64,000 nucleotides of DNA from the NCBI RefSeq assembly GCF_026625865.1, contig NZ_CP113067.1:3162001-3226000 (forward strand), given 5' to 3'. How positions within the stretch are numbered: the first letter of the stretch is position 1; each line of letters starts with the position of its first letter. This stretch comes from Microbacterium sp. SL75. Lineage in GTDB: Bacteria; Actinomycetota; Actinomycetes; Actinomycetales; Microbacteriaceae. A model generated the notes under the pieces. That model made no database searches, was not told the origin of the DNA, and was given only the letters and a program-made list of their open reading frames with translations. This document shows positions 43,013-53,158 of this stretch, piece after piece. Both the position numbers and the translations under genes were made by a program.

Positions 43013-44638
43013 TCAGCCGCCGAGGGCGCGGAGCCAGGTGCGGCGCGCTTCGAGAGCCTCCGATGCCTGAGCCGCGGCGCGCTTGTCGCCGCGCGACTCG
43101 GCCTCGGCGAGTTCGGCCTCGAGCTTGTCGATCGCGTCGGTCAGCTGGCGCGTCATGTCGTTGGCACGCGCCTTCTGCTCGGGGTCGTTCCGCTTCCAGT
43201 CGGCGTCCTCGCGGGTGCGCACACTCTGCTCGATCTTGCGGAGCTCGTCGTCGAGGACACGCTCCTTGTCGCGGGGGAAGATCCGGCCGATCTCGTCCCA
43301 CTCGCGCTGGATGGCGGTGAGCTTCTGGCGGGCGCTCGCGAGGTTCTTCTCGTCGACGATGGGTGCGGCCTTCTCGAGCAGGGCACGCTTCTGCTCGATC
43401 TTCTCCTTCGAGGCCTCGGCGTCGGCGGACTCACGCTCGATGCGCGCTCCGTAGAGGGCATCTCCCGCAGCCTTGAAACGAGCCCAGAGCGCGTCGTCGA
43501 CCTTGCGGCCGGCGCGGCCCGAGGCCTTCCACGCGTCGAGCAGGTCGCGGTATGCCCCGATGCCGTCCTCGCCACGCGGCGCGAGGGCCTCGGCGCGCTC
43601 GACGAGACGCGTCTTCGCCTCGCGGGCGGACTTGTGGACCTCGTCGAGCGAAGAGAAGAACTCGCGGCGGTGACGGTCGACCGTGGCGCGGGCGTCGCGG
43701 AAGCGGCGCCAGAGCTGCTGAGCGGTCGACTTCGACAGACGGGGGCCGTTCTGCTGGTGAGCCTGCCACCGGTCGAACAGAGCCGTCATCTCGGCGGTCA
43801 TCTGCTTCCACTGCACCGTCTGCGGGTCACGAGCGGCGAGGGCCTCGGCCTCTTCGACGATCGCGGTCCGCTCGCGCACAGCCTCTTCAGTGGCCTGCTT
43901 GGCGGCGACGGCCTCGGTCTCGCTCGCCTCGGCGAGCTCAGAGGTGAGGGCATCCACGCGAGCGATCAGGGCCGCGAGATCGCCCACCGCGGCCGCACCG
44001 TCGAGCTTGCCGCGAAGGGTCTTCGCCGTCGAACGGAGGTCGGATGCCGACGCCCCACCGCGACGATGACGCGTCTCGAGCAGGGTGACCTCGCCGGCGA
44101 GATCCGAGAACTTGCGCTGATAGTAAGCGAGAGCTTCCGCGGGCGTGCCGTCGGGGTACTGCCCCACGACGCGCCAGTCCTCACCCTCGCGGACCGAGAC
44201 GGTGCCCTCTTCGTCGACGCGACCCCACGGCTGCGCGGTCGAAGTGGACGCGGTCTTTCCCGGAGGCGGTCCGGGGATGCGCGCGCCGGGCCGCGGAGTG
44301 GCGGGCTGCGCGGGCGCGGACGGGGTGCTGGGCGCCTCAGCCGCGTCGGAGGAGGCCTCGACCTCGGCGGTCGCACCGTCGTCGATCGCGTCATCGCCGG
44401 AGGGAGCATCGGCGGTAGACGCCGGCTCAGCGGCATCCGACGACTGCTCTGCGATCGGCACCTCACCCGCGGGAGCTTCGTGCTCCTCGACGGGCGCGGC
44501 GGCCTCGTCGGAGGAGGCGCTCGGGGCCGAAGATGCATCGGTCTCCGCCTCGACCGAGGTCGTGGCAGTGGGATCGACCTCGACGGCGTTCTCGTCGTCG
44601 CGCGGGTCGGAGGTCTCGGGAGTGGGGACGGAAGTCAC
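43013..44638 (-). CDS. DUF349-domain protein
   Basis: 541 residues. The first 130 are Ala/Glu/Pro-rich and acidic, low complexity; the rest is long charged helix with repeated DUF349 units (e.g. LWARFKAAGDALY, QLWRRFRDARATVDRHR, each W-x-R-F-x-x-A). Such proteins are widespread in actinobacteria and of uncertain role; one description links DUF349 to RNA binding. GTG 44638 follows GAGGT; GTG 44647 is the alternative. Confidence 0.85.
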   Translation of the reverse strand: MTSVPTPETSDPRDDENAVEVDPTATTSVEAETDASSAPSASSDEAAAPVEEHEAPAGEVPIAEQSSDAAEPASTADAPSGDDAIDDGATAEVEASSDAAEAPSTPSAPAQPATPRPGARIPGPPPGKTASTSTAQPWGRVDEEGTVSVREGEDWRVVGQYPDGTPAEALAYYQRKFSDLAGEVTLLETRHRRGGASASDLRSTAKTLRGKLDGAAAVGDLAALIARVDALTSELAEASETEAVAAKQATEEAVRERTAIVEEAEALAARDPQTVQWKQMTAEMTALFDRWQAHQQNGPRLSKSTAQQLWRRFRDARATVDRHRREFFSSLDEVHKSAREAKTRLVERAEALAPRGEDGIGAYRDLLDAWKASGRAGRKVDDALWARFKAAGDALYGARIERESADAEASKEKIEQKRALLEKAAPIVDEKNLASARQKLTAIQREWDEIGRIFPRDKERVLDDELRKIEQSVRTREDADWKRNDPEQKARANDMTRQLTDAIDKLEAELAEAESRGDKRAAAQASEALEARRTWLRALGG

Positions 44639-44770
44639 GGGTAGCACCTCATCGCGGCAGAACCGCCTGGGGGAGAAGGACCCTCCGAGCCTAGTACGCG
44701 CGACCCCGGGGTTACAGGATCGAGCCCTGCCGATCGCAACGCGGCCGTTCCCACCGCACGGCGCGAGAGG

Positions 44771-45061
44771 TCAAGGAGTGGTCGACTCCGACGGCACGGG
44801 AGCGGGGACCTCCGTCGGGGCGGGCGTCGCGGGGGTATCGGTCGACGAGGGTGCCGGGTCCGGTGCGCCCGGGCCCGCGACGAAGTAGGCGGTCTGTGCG
44901 CCGACCGCGCCGGCGATCAGGACGAGCCCGACCACGAGACCGATGAGGTTGTCGCGTGTGCGGCGTCGCCCCTGACGCTCGTGGAGCTCGAGCCGCGCCT
45001 GATACGCGCGAGCACGCTCGCGCTGCTCTCGCGCCTGCCGGTCTTTTCCGCGCGCCGCCAC
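44771..45061 (-). CDS. Small single-pass membrane protein
   Basis: 96 residues. Charged N-terminus with a coiled-coil look (QAREQRERARAYQARLE), a membrane segment (about 38-58, NLIGLVVGLVLIAGAVGAQT), then a Pro/Ser/Thr-rich exported tail. GGAGGAGG lies 5 bases before GTG 45061. Divergent from rarA. No family beyond 'actinobacterial membrane protein' can be named. Confidence 0.7.
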   Translation of the reverse strand: MAARGKDRQAREQRERARAYQARLELHERQGRRRTRDNLIGLVVGLVLIAGAVGAQTAYFVAGPGAPDPAPSSTDTPATPAPTEVPAPVPSESTTP

Positions 45062-45166
45062 ATCGACCTCCTCCGCCCGTCCGGGCACGTCGATCCTACA
45101 AAGAGCCGTCCGGCGACCGGGTTCGCCGCTCGCGGACACGGTGTCGGAGGCCGCGGTTAGCCTGGT

Positions 45167-46582
45167 GTGGTGACCCCATCTTCCGCGCTCTTCCAGGGCC
45201 AGACACCGCTCGCGGTGCGCATGCGCCCCGTGAGCCTCGACGAGGTCGCCGGCCAGGGGCATCTGCTGCGGCCCGGGTCCCCGCTGGTCACGCTCGCGAC
45301 GACCGACTCCTCGGCATCCGTCACCGCCGCCTCGGTGATCCTGTGGGGCCCGCCCGGAACGGGCAAGACCACGCTCGCCCAGGCGATCGCGCGGTCGTCG
45401 GGGCGCCGCTTCGTCGAGCTCTCAGCGATCACGGCGGGTGTGAAAGACGTGCGCGAGGTCATGCAAGAAGCGCTCACGCAGCGCGACCTCTACGGGCAGT
45501 CCACGATCCTCTTCCTCGACGAGATCCACCGCTTCACGAAGGCCCAGCAGGACGCCCTGCTGCCGGGGGTCGAGAACGGGTGGGTGGTGCTCATCGCCGC
45601 GACCACCGAGAACCCCTCGTTCTCGGTCATCTCGCCGTTGCTGTCGCGTTCTCTCCTGCTCACCCTCCGTCCCCTCGGCGACGACGACCTGGGCGCCCTC
45701 GTGGACCGAGCCGTGGCCGACCCGCGCGGTCTGGCCGGCCGCGTCGTGCTCAAGGACGCCGCTCGCGCCGCCCTGGTCCGTCTGGCATCCGGAGACGCCC
45801 GTCGCGCTCTCACCGCCCTCGAAGCCGCGGCCTCGGTCGCGGGCGACGACGGCGTTGCCCCCGCGTCGGCATCCGGCGGAGACGACGATGAAGACGATGA
45901 CGACGAGCAGGATCCGGGACCGTTCGTCGACGACGGGGGAGAGCTCCCCGTGATCACCGCCGACCACATCGCCCAGGCCGTGGACCGCGCTCTGCTGCGT
46001 TACGACCGCCAGGGCGACGAGCACTACGACGTGATCAGCGCCTTCATCAAGTCGGTGCGAGGTTCGGATCCGGATGCCGCGATCCACTACCTCGCGCGGA
46101 TGATCGAGGCGGGGGAGGACCCCCGTTTCATCGCGCGGCGCCTGGTGATCTCCGCCGCGGAAGACATCGGCATGGCCGATCCGCAGGCGCTGCAGATCGC
46201 CGTCGCGGCGGCGGACGCCGTCGCCTTCATCGGTATGCCCGAGGGCCGCATCCCCCTCGCCGAAGCGACGGTGTACCTCGCGACGACCGCCAAGTCGAAC
46301 GCCGCCTACAACGCCATCAATGCCGCGATCGCCGACGTACGCGCCGGTGGTTTCGGACGCGTGCCGATGCACCTCCGCGACGCGCACTACCCGGGCGCCA
46401 AGCGCCTGGGACACGGCAAGGGGTACAAGTACGCGCACGACAGCGAGATCGGCATCGTGGCGCAGCAGTACCTGCCCGACGAACTCCGAGGCAAGCGCTA
46501 CTACGAGCCCACGAATCACGGCACCGAGCGCGACGTCTCCGCGCGCCTGGAGAAGATCCGACGCATCCTCGACGGGAAGTGA
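45167..46582 (+). CDS. rarA: Replication-associated recombination protein RarA (MgsA)
   Basis: 471 residues, AAA+ ATPase. Walker [10 protein letters not shown] near 65; Walker [10 protein letters not shown] near 116; sensor TTENPSFS near 148; C-terminal tetramerisation domain with [20 protein letters not shown] stretch at about 236-262 is almost entirely Asp/Glu, an insertion between the AAA+ lid and the C-terminal domain. Acts at stalled forks with SSB. GTG 45167 or 45170, preceded by TTAGCCT. Confidence 0.93.
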   Translation: MVTPSSALFQGQTPLAVRMRPVSLDEVAGQGHLLRPGSPLVTLATTDSSASVTAASVILWGPPGTGKTTLAQAIARSSGRRFVELSAITAGVKDVREVMQEALTQRDLYGQSTILFLDEIHRFTKAQQDALLPGVENGWVVLIAATTENPSFSVISPLLSRSLLLTLRPLGDDDLGALVDRAVADPRGLAGRVVLKDAARAALVRLASGDARRALTALEAAASVAGDDGVAPASASGGDDDEDDDDEQDPGPFVDDGGELPVITADHIAQAVDRALLRYDRQGDEHYDVISAFIKSVRGSDPDAAIHYLARMIEAGEDPRFIARRLVISAAEDIGMADPQALQIAVAAADAVAFIGMPEGRIPLAEATVYLATTAKSNAAYNAINAAIADVRAGGFGRVPMHLRDAHYPGAKRLGHGKGYKYAHDSEIGIVAQQYLPDELRGKRYYEPTNHGTERDVSARLEKIRRILDGK

Positions 46583-46768
46583 GCGTGCAGAGGGCACGCG
46601 TGGGTGGCTCTGATAGCATGAACCGGCTCGAAACAGGGTTTTCGGGCATCCCCTCCTTCCTGTGATCACCTTCCGGTGCGCCCCGGCGTGCGCTTCGGAT
46701 CGGGCGGAAGGGGGCGATACGCCCGTGAGCCGTGAAAGGCGCGGCCACGTCATCGGAAGGAGAACTTC

Positions 46769-47398
46769 GTGACCACGAAGTCTCAGGACCGCCGCAAGGT
46801 GCGTCTGTCGCGCGCCCTCGGCGTCGCACTCACCCCCAAGGCCGCCCGCTACCTCGAGAAGCGTCCCTACGCTCCCGGCGAGCACGGTCGCACCAAGCGC
46901 AAGGCCGACAGCGACTACGCCGTCCGTCTCCGCGAGAAGCAGCGTCTGCGCGAGCAGTACGGCATCCGCGAGAAGCAGCTGCGCATCGCGTTCAACGAGG
47001 CCCGCCGCACCGACGGCCTGACCGGTGAGAACCTGGTCGAGCTGCTCGAGATGCGTCTGGACGCCCTCGTCGTGCGTTCGGGCTTCGCCCGCACCACCGC
47101 GCAGGCTCGCCAGCTCGTCGTGCACCGCCACATCATGGTCGACGGCCAGCTCGTGGACCGCCCGTCGTTCCGCGTGAAGCCGGGTCAGCTGATCCACGTC
47201 AAGACCAAGAGCGAGGGTCTCGAGCCCTTCCAGGTCGCCGCCGCCGGTGGGCACGCCGAAGTGCTGCCCCCCGTTCCGGGCTACCTCGAGGTCGACCTCT
47301 CGACGCTGCAGGCGAAGCTCGTTCGTCGCCCCAAGCGCGCCGAGGTGCCCGTCACGTGTGACGTGCAGCTCGTCGTCGAGTACTACGCCGCCCGCTGA
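46769..47398 (+). CDS. rpsD: 30S ribosomal protein S4
   Basis: 209 residues. The S4 RNA-binding domain is clear (MRLDALVVRSGFARTTAQARQLV near 98-120, then HRHIMVDGQLV). The N-terminal zinc Cys motif is absent, so this is the zinc-free form. GTG start behind AAGGAGA. It is monocistronic here, away from the alpha operon, with a 186-base upstream gap that probably holds its promoter and any autoregulatory leader. Confidence 0.97.
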   Translation: MTTKSQDRRKVRLSRALGVALTPKAARYLEKRPYAPGEHGRTKRKADSDYAVRLREKQRLREQYGIREKQLRIAFNEARRTDGLTGENLVELLEMRLDALVVRSGFARTTAQARQLVVHRHIMVDGQLVDRPSFRVKPGQLIHVKTKSEGLEPFQVAAAGGHAEVLPPVPGYLEVDLSTLQAKLVRRPKRAEVPVTCDVQLVVEYYAAR

Positions 47399-47412
47399 CC
47401 TCAGCGAGCACA

Positions 47413-47443
47413 GAAGGGCGCCGGGTTCTCCCGGCGCCCTTTC
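47413..47443 (+). terminator. Terminator of rpsD
   Basis: AAGGGCGCCGGG (47414-47425) and CCCGGCGCCCTT (47430-47441) form a 12-bp stem with a TTCT loop, followed by TT. Confidence 0.9.
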
Positions 47444-47699
47444 TGGTTCTCGGGTCGCGCTTGCGCGCGACCCACCGCCGATCCCGCCCCGACTTCCGGG
47501 GAGCGGCCTGAGACTGCCCGCGTCGCGGCGGGACTCGCCGAGGAGCGTGCGCGTGTTCGAGCCTCGCGCCGCCGCACGAGCCGGTGGCGACCTCGGCGGC
47601 CGAGTCCGCGGCATCCGACCGGCGGGCGCGCGCTCCGCGGGGGCCCTCGCCTACGATGGGGGAATGCCGCGACCGCGGCGTCGTATCGAGGAAGAAGTG

Positions 47700-47987
47700 G
47701 TGATCGTGAGAAGCCTCGTCTGGTTCGCGTTGGGCATCGTCGGCGGTTTCGTCGCCGCCCACCTCGTCAACAAGGACCCCCGCGGGCAGGAGGTGCTCGC
47801 GCAGCTCGACTCCCGCATCGGCGAGTTCACCGACCGTATGAGCGACGCCTACCACGCGCAGGAGACCCGCCTCTCCGAGATCATCGACGACGCGAAGAGC
47901 GTCGCGTCCTCGGCGGTCGAGAAGTCCGCCGACGCCGTCGACGACGCCGCCCGCGCCGCCGAGAAGGCCGTTTCCCCCTCCGACTGA
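47700..47987 (+). CDS. Small membrane-anchored protein upstream of alaS
   Basis: 95 residues: an N-terminal hydrophobic helix (LVWFALGIVGGFVAAHL), then a long amphipathic, Ala/Asp-rich helix (about 30-95). GAGGA lies 7 bases before GTG 47700. An upstream ATG at 47664 sits 6 bases after TACGAT, so the transcript probably begins there and either start could be used. Precedes alaS in many actinobacteria; function unknown. Confidence 0.7.
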   Translation: MIVRSLVWFALGIVGGFVAAHLVNKDPRGQEVLAQLDSRIGEFTDRMSDAYHAQETRLSEIIDDAKSVASSAVEKSADAVDDAARAAEKAVSPSD

Positions 47988-48049
47988 CCCCCTCCGGCCT
48001 CCCGCCCCCACCCGTGGGGCGGATCCGCATGCGTACGGAAAGACCCGCC

Positions 48050-50719
48050 ATGAAAACCGCCGAGATCGCCCAGCGCTTCCTCGACTTCTTCGAGAAGAAG
48101 AACCACACGATCGTCCCCTCGGCCTCGCTCGTCACCGACGACCCGGCCCTGCTGTTCACCGTGGCGGGCATGGTGCCCTTCATCCCGTATCTGAGCGGGG
48201 TCGTTCCGCCGCCCTATCCGCGCGCTGCCGACGTGCAGAAGTGCATCCGCACCAACGACATCGAAGAAGTCGGCAAGACCCCGCGTCACGGCACCTTCTT
48301 CCAGATGCTCGGCAACTGGTCGTTCGGCGACTACTTCAAGGAAGACGCGATCCGCTTCGCCTGGGAGCTGCTGACGGCCCCCGAGTCGGAGGGCGGCCTC
48401 GCGTTCGATCCGAAGGACCTCTGGGTCACGGTCTACGAGGAGGACGACGAAGCCCGCGACCTCTGGCTCGAGCTCAGCTCTCTGCCCGACGAGCGCATCC
48501 AGCGCCTGGGCAAGGACACGAACTACTGGTCGACCGGTCTGCCCGGCCCCGCCGGTCCCTGCTCGGAGATCTTCTTCGACCGCGGTCCCGAGTACGGCAT
48601 CGACGGAGGCCCCGCCACCGACGACGACCGCTACGTCGAGATCTGGAACCTCGTGTTCATGCAGTACGAGATCACCAACGTGCGCTCGAAGTACGACTTC
48701 GACATCGTCGGGGAGCTGCCCGCGAAGAACATCGACACCGGCATGGGCCTGGAGCGCATCGCGTTCATCAAGCAGGGCGTCGACAACATGTACGAGACCG
48801 ACCAGGTGCGCCCCGTGCTGGACCTGGCCGCCAAGCTCGCGGGCAAGTCGTACGGCCAGGAGTCTCACGACGACGACGTGCGCCTGCGCATCGTCGCCGA
48901 CCACGTGCGCTCATCCCTCATGCTGCTCGCCGACGGCGTCACCCCCTCGAACGAGGGCCGCGGCTACATCCTGCGCCGCATCATGCGTCGCGCGATCCGC
49001 TCGATGCGCCTCCTCGGCGTCGACGGCCCCACGTTCCCGGAGCTGTTCGCCGCCTCACGCGACGCGATGAAAGAGTCCTACCCCGAGGTCGAGGCCGATT
49101 ACGCGCGCCTCTCGGCCTACGCGATCGCCGAGGAGCAGACGTTCCTCCGCACGCTCGCGGCCGGATCCGCGATCCTCGACCAGTCGGTCGTCGAGGCCAA
49201 GAACGGCGGCGGCACCACGCTGTCGGGCTCCGAGGCGTTCCTGCTGCACGACACCTACGGCTTCCCGATCGACCTCACGCTCGAGATCGCCGAAGAGGCC
49301 GGGCTGTCCGTCGACCGCGGCGCCTTCGACCAGCTGATGCTCGAGCAGCGCACACGTGCCAAGGCCGACGCCCGCGCCCGCAAGGGCACGATCGCCGACC
49401 AGAGCGCCTACCGCGAGTTCCGCGCCCACGGCGAGACCGTCTTCACCGGCTACACCGAGATGCAGACGGAGTCCCGGGTTCTCGGCATCCTGATCCAGGG
49501 GGTCGGAACCGACCGCGCGGCCGAGGGCCAGATCGCCGAGGTGATCCTCGCCGAGACCGCCCTGTACGCCGAATCAGGTGGCCAGGTCGCCGACAAGGGC
49601 GTCATCGTCGGTCCCGGCTACGAGCTCGAGGTGCTCGACGTGCAGCGTCCCGTTCCGGGTCTCGTCAGCCACACCGTCGAGGTGACGACCGGTGAGGTCT
49701 CGGTCGGCGCCCCCGCCACGACCGTCGTCGACGCGCTCAACCGCCACGCCGCCCAGCAGGCGCACACTGCGACTCACCTGGTGCACGCGGCGATCCGCGA
49801 CACCCTCGGCAAGACGGCGACGCAGACCGGTTCGCTCAATCGCGCGGGTTACATGCGCTTCGACTTCAGCTGGGGCTCCGCGCTGTCGCCCGAGACCCGC
49901 ACCGAGATCGAGGACATCGCCAACAACGCGGTGCGCGACAACCTCGAGGTCACCACGCGCGTGATGTCGCTCGACGAGGCGAAAGCCGCGGGCGCCATGG
50001 CGCTGTTCGGCGAGAAGTACGGCGACACCGTGCGCATGGTCGACATCGGTGGTCCCTGGTCGCGTGAGCTGTGCGGTGGCACCCACGTGTCTCGCAGCGC
50101 CGAGATCGGCCTGGTCAACCTCGTGGGCGAGCAGTCGGTCGGCGCGTCGAACCGCCGCGTGGAAGCCCTCGTGGGCCTCGACGCCTTCCGCGACCTCGCC
50201 GCCGAGCGCGCGATCGTCTCTCAGCTCAGCTCGAGCCTGAAGACGCCGCGCGAGCAGCTGCCCACCCGCATCGCCGAGTTGGCCGCGAGCCTCAAGGCCG
50301 CCGAGAAGAAGATCGCGGCGTTCGAGGCGCAGGCCCTCACCGGTCGCCTGCCCCAGCTGGTGGAGTCGGCCGTCGCCGTCGGCACCGTGCGGGTGGTCGC
50401 ACAGAGCCTCGGGGAGGGCGCCTCGGCAGACGACGTGCGCTCGCTCGCGCTGCAGGTGCGCGACCGCCTGGGCAGCGACCCCGCGGTCGTCGCTCTCGCG
50501 AGCACCACCGGCGGCCGCGCCACGGTGGTCGTCGTCACCAACGACGCCGCGCGCGAACGGGGGCTCGCCGCGGGCGCCCTCGCCAAGGCGGCGGCCGGTG
50601 TGCTCGGCGGCGGTGGCGGAGGTCGTCCCGACGTCGCCCAGGGCGGCGGGACGGATGCCGCGGCCCTGCCGCAGGCGCTCGAGGGAATCGTCTCGGACGT
50701 GAGGACGACGATCGCGTGA
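48050..50719 (+). CDS. alaS: Alanyl-tRNA synthetase
   Basis: 889 residues, full length. Class II core (1-240) with PASRHGTFFQMLGNWSFGDY-type motif 2; tRNA-recognition domain (240-460); editing domain with HTATHLVHAA and CGGTHVS, the zinc ligands; C-Ala domain from about 760, ending in a Gly-rich stretch (GGGGGRPDVAQGGG). Charges tRNA-Ala and edits mischarged Ser/Gly. Its stop overlaps the ruvX start (GTGA). Confidence 0.97.
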   Translation: MKTAEIAQRFLDFFEKKNHTIVPSASLVTDDPALLFTVAGMVPFIPYLSGVVPPPYPRAADVQKCIRTNDIEEVGKTPRHGTFFQMLGNWSFGDYFKEDAIRFAWELLTAPESEGGLAFDPKDLWVTVYEEDDEARDLWLELSSLPDERIQRLGKDTNYWSTGLPGPAGPCSEIFFDRGPEYGIDGGPATDDDRYVEIWNLVFMQYEITNVRSKYDFDIVGELPAKNIDTGMGLERIAFIKQGVDNMYETDQVRPVLDLAAKLAGKSYGQESHDDDVRLRIVADHVRSSLMLLADGVTPSNEGRGYILRRIMRRAIRSMRLLGVDGPTFPELFAASRDAMKESYPEVEADYARLSAYAIAEEQTFLRTLAAGSAILDQSVVEAKNGGGTTLSGSEAFLLHDTYGFPIDLTLEIAEEAGLSVDRGAFDQLMLEQRTRAKADARARKGTIADQSAYREFRAHGETVFTGYTEMQTESRVLGILIQGVGTDRAAEGQIAEVILAETALYAESGGQVADKGVIVGPGYELEVLDVQRPVPGLVSHTVEVTTGEVSVGAPATTVVDALNRHAAQQAHTATHLVHAAIRDTLGKTATQTGSLNRAGYMRFDFSWGSALSPETRTEIEDIANNAVRDNLEVTTRVMSLDEAKAAGAMALFGEKYGDTVRMVDIGGPWSRELCGGTHVSRSAEIGLVNLVGEQSVGASNRRVEALVGLDAFRDLAAERAIVSQLSSSLKTPREQLPTRIAELAASLKAAEKKIAAFEAQALTGRLPQLVESAVAVGTVRVVAQSLGEGASADDVRSLALQVRDRLGSDPAVVALASTTGGRATVVVVTNDAARERGLAAGALAKAAAGVLGGGGGGRPDVAQGGGTDAAALPQALEGIVSDVRTTIA

Positions 50720-51189
50720 CGTCGTTTCGTCGCGGCATCCGATTCGGGATCGACGTCGGGCGCGCGCGCGTCGGCGTGGCTCGGTCAGACCCGGACGGGG
50801 TGCTCGCCGTTCCCGTCGAGACGGTGCCTCGAAAGGGCGAGCCGATTCGCCGCATCGCGGCTCTGGCGGGCGAGTACGAGGCATTCGAGATCCTGGTGGG
50901 GCTGCCGCTGAACCTGCGCGGTGAAGACACGCCGTCGACGACCGACGCTCGTGCCTTCGCCGCGGCGCTGGCCGCGGCTCTGCCGATGCCCGTCCGCCTG
51001 GTCGATGAACGCCTGAGCACCGTTTCGGCGCACAGTGTTCTCCGCGAAGCAGGGCGTTCTCAGCGGGATTCTCGTAGCATTGTGGACCAAGTCGCCGCCG
51101 TGGTGCTTCTGCAGCAGGCGATCGATGTGGAGCGACAGTCCGGCGAGCCGGCCGGACCCGCCGTAACACCGGGACAGGAGCCCGCCTGA
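50716..51189 (+). CDS. ruvX: RuvX/YqgF pre-16S rRNA nuclease
   Basis: 157 residues, RNase H-like fold: GIDVGRARVGVARSD (first Asp), ILVGLPLNLRGED, DERLSTVSA (Glu) and the final DQVAAVVLLQ (Asp). Trims the 5' end of pre-16S rRNA in studied bacteria. GTG start within the alaS stop. Confidence 0.94.
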   Translation: MTSFRRGIRFGIDVGRARVGVARSDPDGVLAVPVETVPRKGEPIRRIAALAGEYEAFEILVGLPLNLRGEDTPSTTDARAFAAALAAALPMPVRLVDERLSTVSAHSVLREAGRSQRDSRSIVDQVAAVVLLQQAIDVERQSGEPAGPAVTPGQEPA

Positions 51190-51190
51190 C

Positions 51191-53158
51191 ATGCCCGAGA
51201 ACCAGCACCCCGAAAACGATCCGTTCGCGGATCTTTACGGTCGTCTGCCCGACCCGCGCACCGGTACGCGCTCCTCTCGCCTCCCCGGCGGCGAGGATGC
51301 TGCTCCGCCGTCGCGCCGAGCCGCCCGCGAGGCCCGACGCGCGGCGACCGAGGCCACGCCGACCGTGTCCGCGGAGCAGGCGGTCGAAGGCGCGTCCACC
51401 GCACCCGCCCATCGCGAGGCCGAAGCCACGGCCACACCGCGAGTCGCGGACGCGCAGCCGCCGCTGGAGCCGGCCGCTCCCGCCGAACATCCGACAGCCT
51501 TCCCCGCCGAGCCGTCGGGTGCTTCGCGCCCCGGCTCGACGCCCGCGCCTCGTTCCGCAGCCGAGCAGGCGGCAGGGAGGGAGTCTGCGTCCGCGCGACC
51601 CACCGATTCCCCTTCGCCGCAGACCACGCGAGACGCCGCTTCCGCTGGCGGCCGCGACGAAGCGGCGCCGGGGCCGCGTCGCAGCGGTGCTCCCGCCGCG
51701 GCCTCCGCGACGGCGCCGGAACCGGCGGCCTCAGACCCTGCCACGCGCGCTGTGCGAGATCAGGCGCCTCGCACGACCTCCGCGCAGAGCACTCCCTCCT
51801 CGCCCTCCGGCGCCATGCAGCCCGCCCGTGACACGCAATCCGCAGCCTGGCAGGCCGCAGCCCGCCGCGCGGACGCTCCCCGTTCCGGATCCGAGTCTCG
51901 CCGCAACGAGCCGTCGCGCGACCGCGAACCCGCCCTCGTCGGAGCCGGAGCGGGAACGGCCGCCGCAGCCTCCGCCACGCCTCGCAGCACGGCATCCGGA
52001 TCTCTCGAAGACCTCTTCACCGGTGAGACCACCACGCAGCAGATCGGCTGGGCACCGCAGAAGCCTCCGAAGCGGCGCCGTGGTGGGGGTCGCTGGATCG
52101 CTCTCGCCATCGTCTTGATCCTCGTCGGTGGTGTCGCCGGCGGCGGCTTCGCGCTGTGGAACACCTACGGCGAACGTATCCAGGCGTTCCTCGGCAACGG
52201 CGAGCCGCTCGAGTACGAAGCGGGACAGGCGACCGGCGAAGCACGCGTCACGATCGTGTCGGGTGACACGGGCCAGTCCGTTTCGCCGAAGCTCTTCGAG
52301 GCGGGCGTGACGAAGGCGACCAACTCGCTCTACAAGTACATGGTTGACAACGCGGTGGGCTTCACGTTCCAGCCCGGCGTCTACAAGCTGCAGCAGCAGA
52401 TGACCTCGGAGGCGGTGATCGCCGCGCTCCGCGACCCGGCCAACCGTCTCGACAACTCGGTGCAGCTGCGTGAGGGGCTCACCCTGACGCAATCGCTGGA
52501 CATCATCTCGGAGCAGGTCGGCATCGCGCGCGCCGATCTCGATGCCGCGGTCGCGACCCCCTCGACCTACGGGGTCTCCGCCTCGACCCTCGAGGGCTGG
52601 ATCTTCCCCGCGACCTACGATTTCGACGACGGCGTCACCGCCCCACAGATCATCGATCGAATGGTCAAGCGCACGATCGAGTCGCTCGACAAGGCCGGCG
52701 TGGCGCCGAACGATCGAGAGCGCATCCTCACCATCGCCTCGATCATCGAACGCGAAGCCCGCAGCAGCGAGGACTTCTACAAGGTCTCACGCGTGATCGA
52801 GAACCGTCTGCAACCCGACAACACCGAGACGCACGGTCTGCTGCAGATGGACTCCACGGCGCAGTACGGCGCGAACGAGCTCGACGCCGGAGCCTCGTCG
52901 TCGAGCGCGAACGCCCTCAACAGCGACAATCCCTATAACACCTACAAGTATCCCGGGCTCCCCGTCGGGCCGATCGCCAACGCCGGAGACCTCGCAATCG
53001 ACGCCGCGATGCACCCCGTCGACGGCCCCTGGTACTACTTCACGACGGTGAACCTGTCGACGGGCGAGACGGTGTTCTCGACCACCTACGCCGACCAAGA
53101 GAAGGCGGTCGCGCAGTTCCAGCAGTGGTGCCGCGAGAACCCGAACGGCGGATGCTGA
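51191..53158 (+). CDS. mltG: Endolytic murein transglycosylase MltG
   Basis: 655 residues. Residues 1-285 are low-complexity Ala/Pro/Ser/Glu, cytoplasmic; a membrane helix follows a basic KRRRGGG at about 300-322. The YceG domain (335-650) has LREGLTLTQSLDII, the catalytic Glu in SIIEREARSSEDFY (about 521), and YNTYKYPGLPVGPIANAG. Cuts nascent glycan strands. The very long N-terminal tail is common in actinobacteria. Overlaps aroE by 7 bases. Confidence 0.95.
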   Translation: MPENQHPENDPFADLYGRLPDPRTGTRSSRLPGGEDAAPPSRRAAREARRAATEATPTVSAEQAVEGASTAPAHREAEATATPRVADAQPPLEPAAPAEHPTAFPAEPSGASRPGSTPAPRSAAEQAAGRESASARPTDSPSPQTTRDAASAGGRDEAAPGPRRSGAPAAASATAPEPAASDPATRAVRDQAPRTTSAQSTPSSPSGAMQPARDTQSAAWQAAARRADAPRSGSESRRNEPSRDREPALVGAGAGTAAAASATPRSTASGSLEDLFTGETTTQQIGWAPQKPPKRRRGGGRWIALAIVLILVGGVAGGGFALWNTYGERIQAFLGNGEPLEYEAGQATGEARVTIVSGDTGQSVSPKLFEAGVTKATNSLYKYMVDNAVGFTFQPGVYKLQQQMTSEAVIAALRDPANRLDNSVQLREGLTLTQSLDIISEQVGIARADLDAAVATPSTYGVSASTLEGWIFPATYDFDDGVTAPQIIDRMVKRTIESLDKAGVAPNDRERILTIASIIEREARSSEDFYKVSRVIENRLQPDNTETHGLLQMDSTAQYGANELDAGASSSSANALNSDNPYNTYKYPGLPVGPIANAGDLAIDAAMHPVDGPWYYFTTVNLSTGETVFSTTYADQEKAVAQFQQWCRENPNGGC

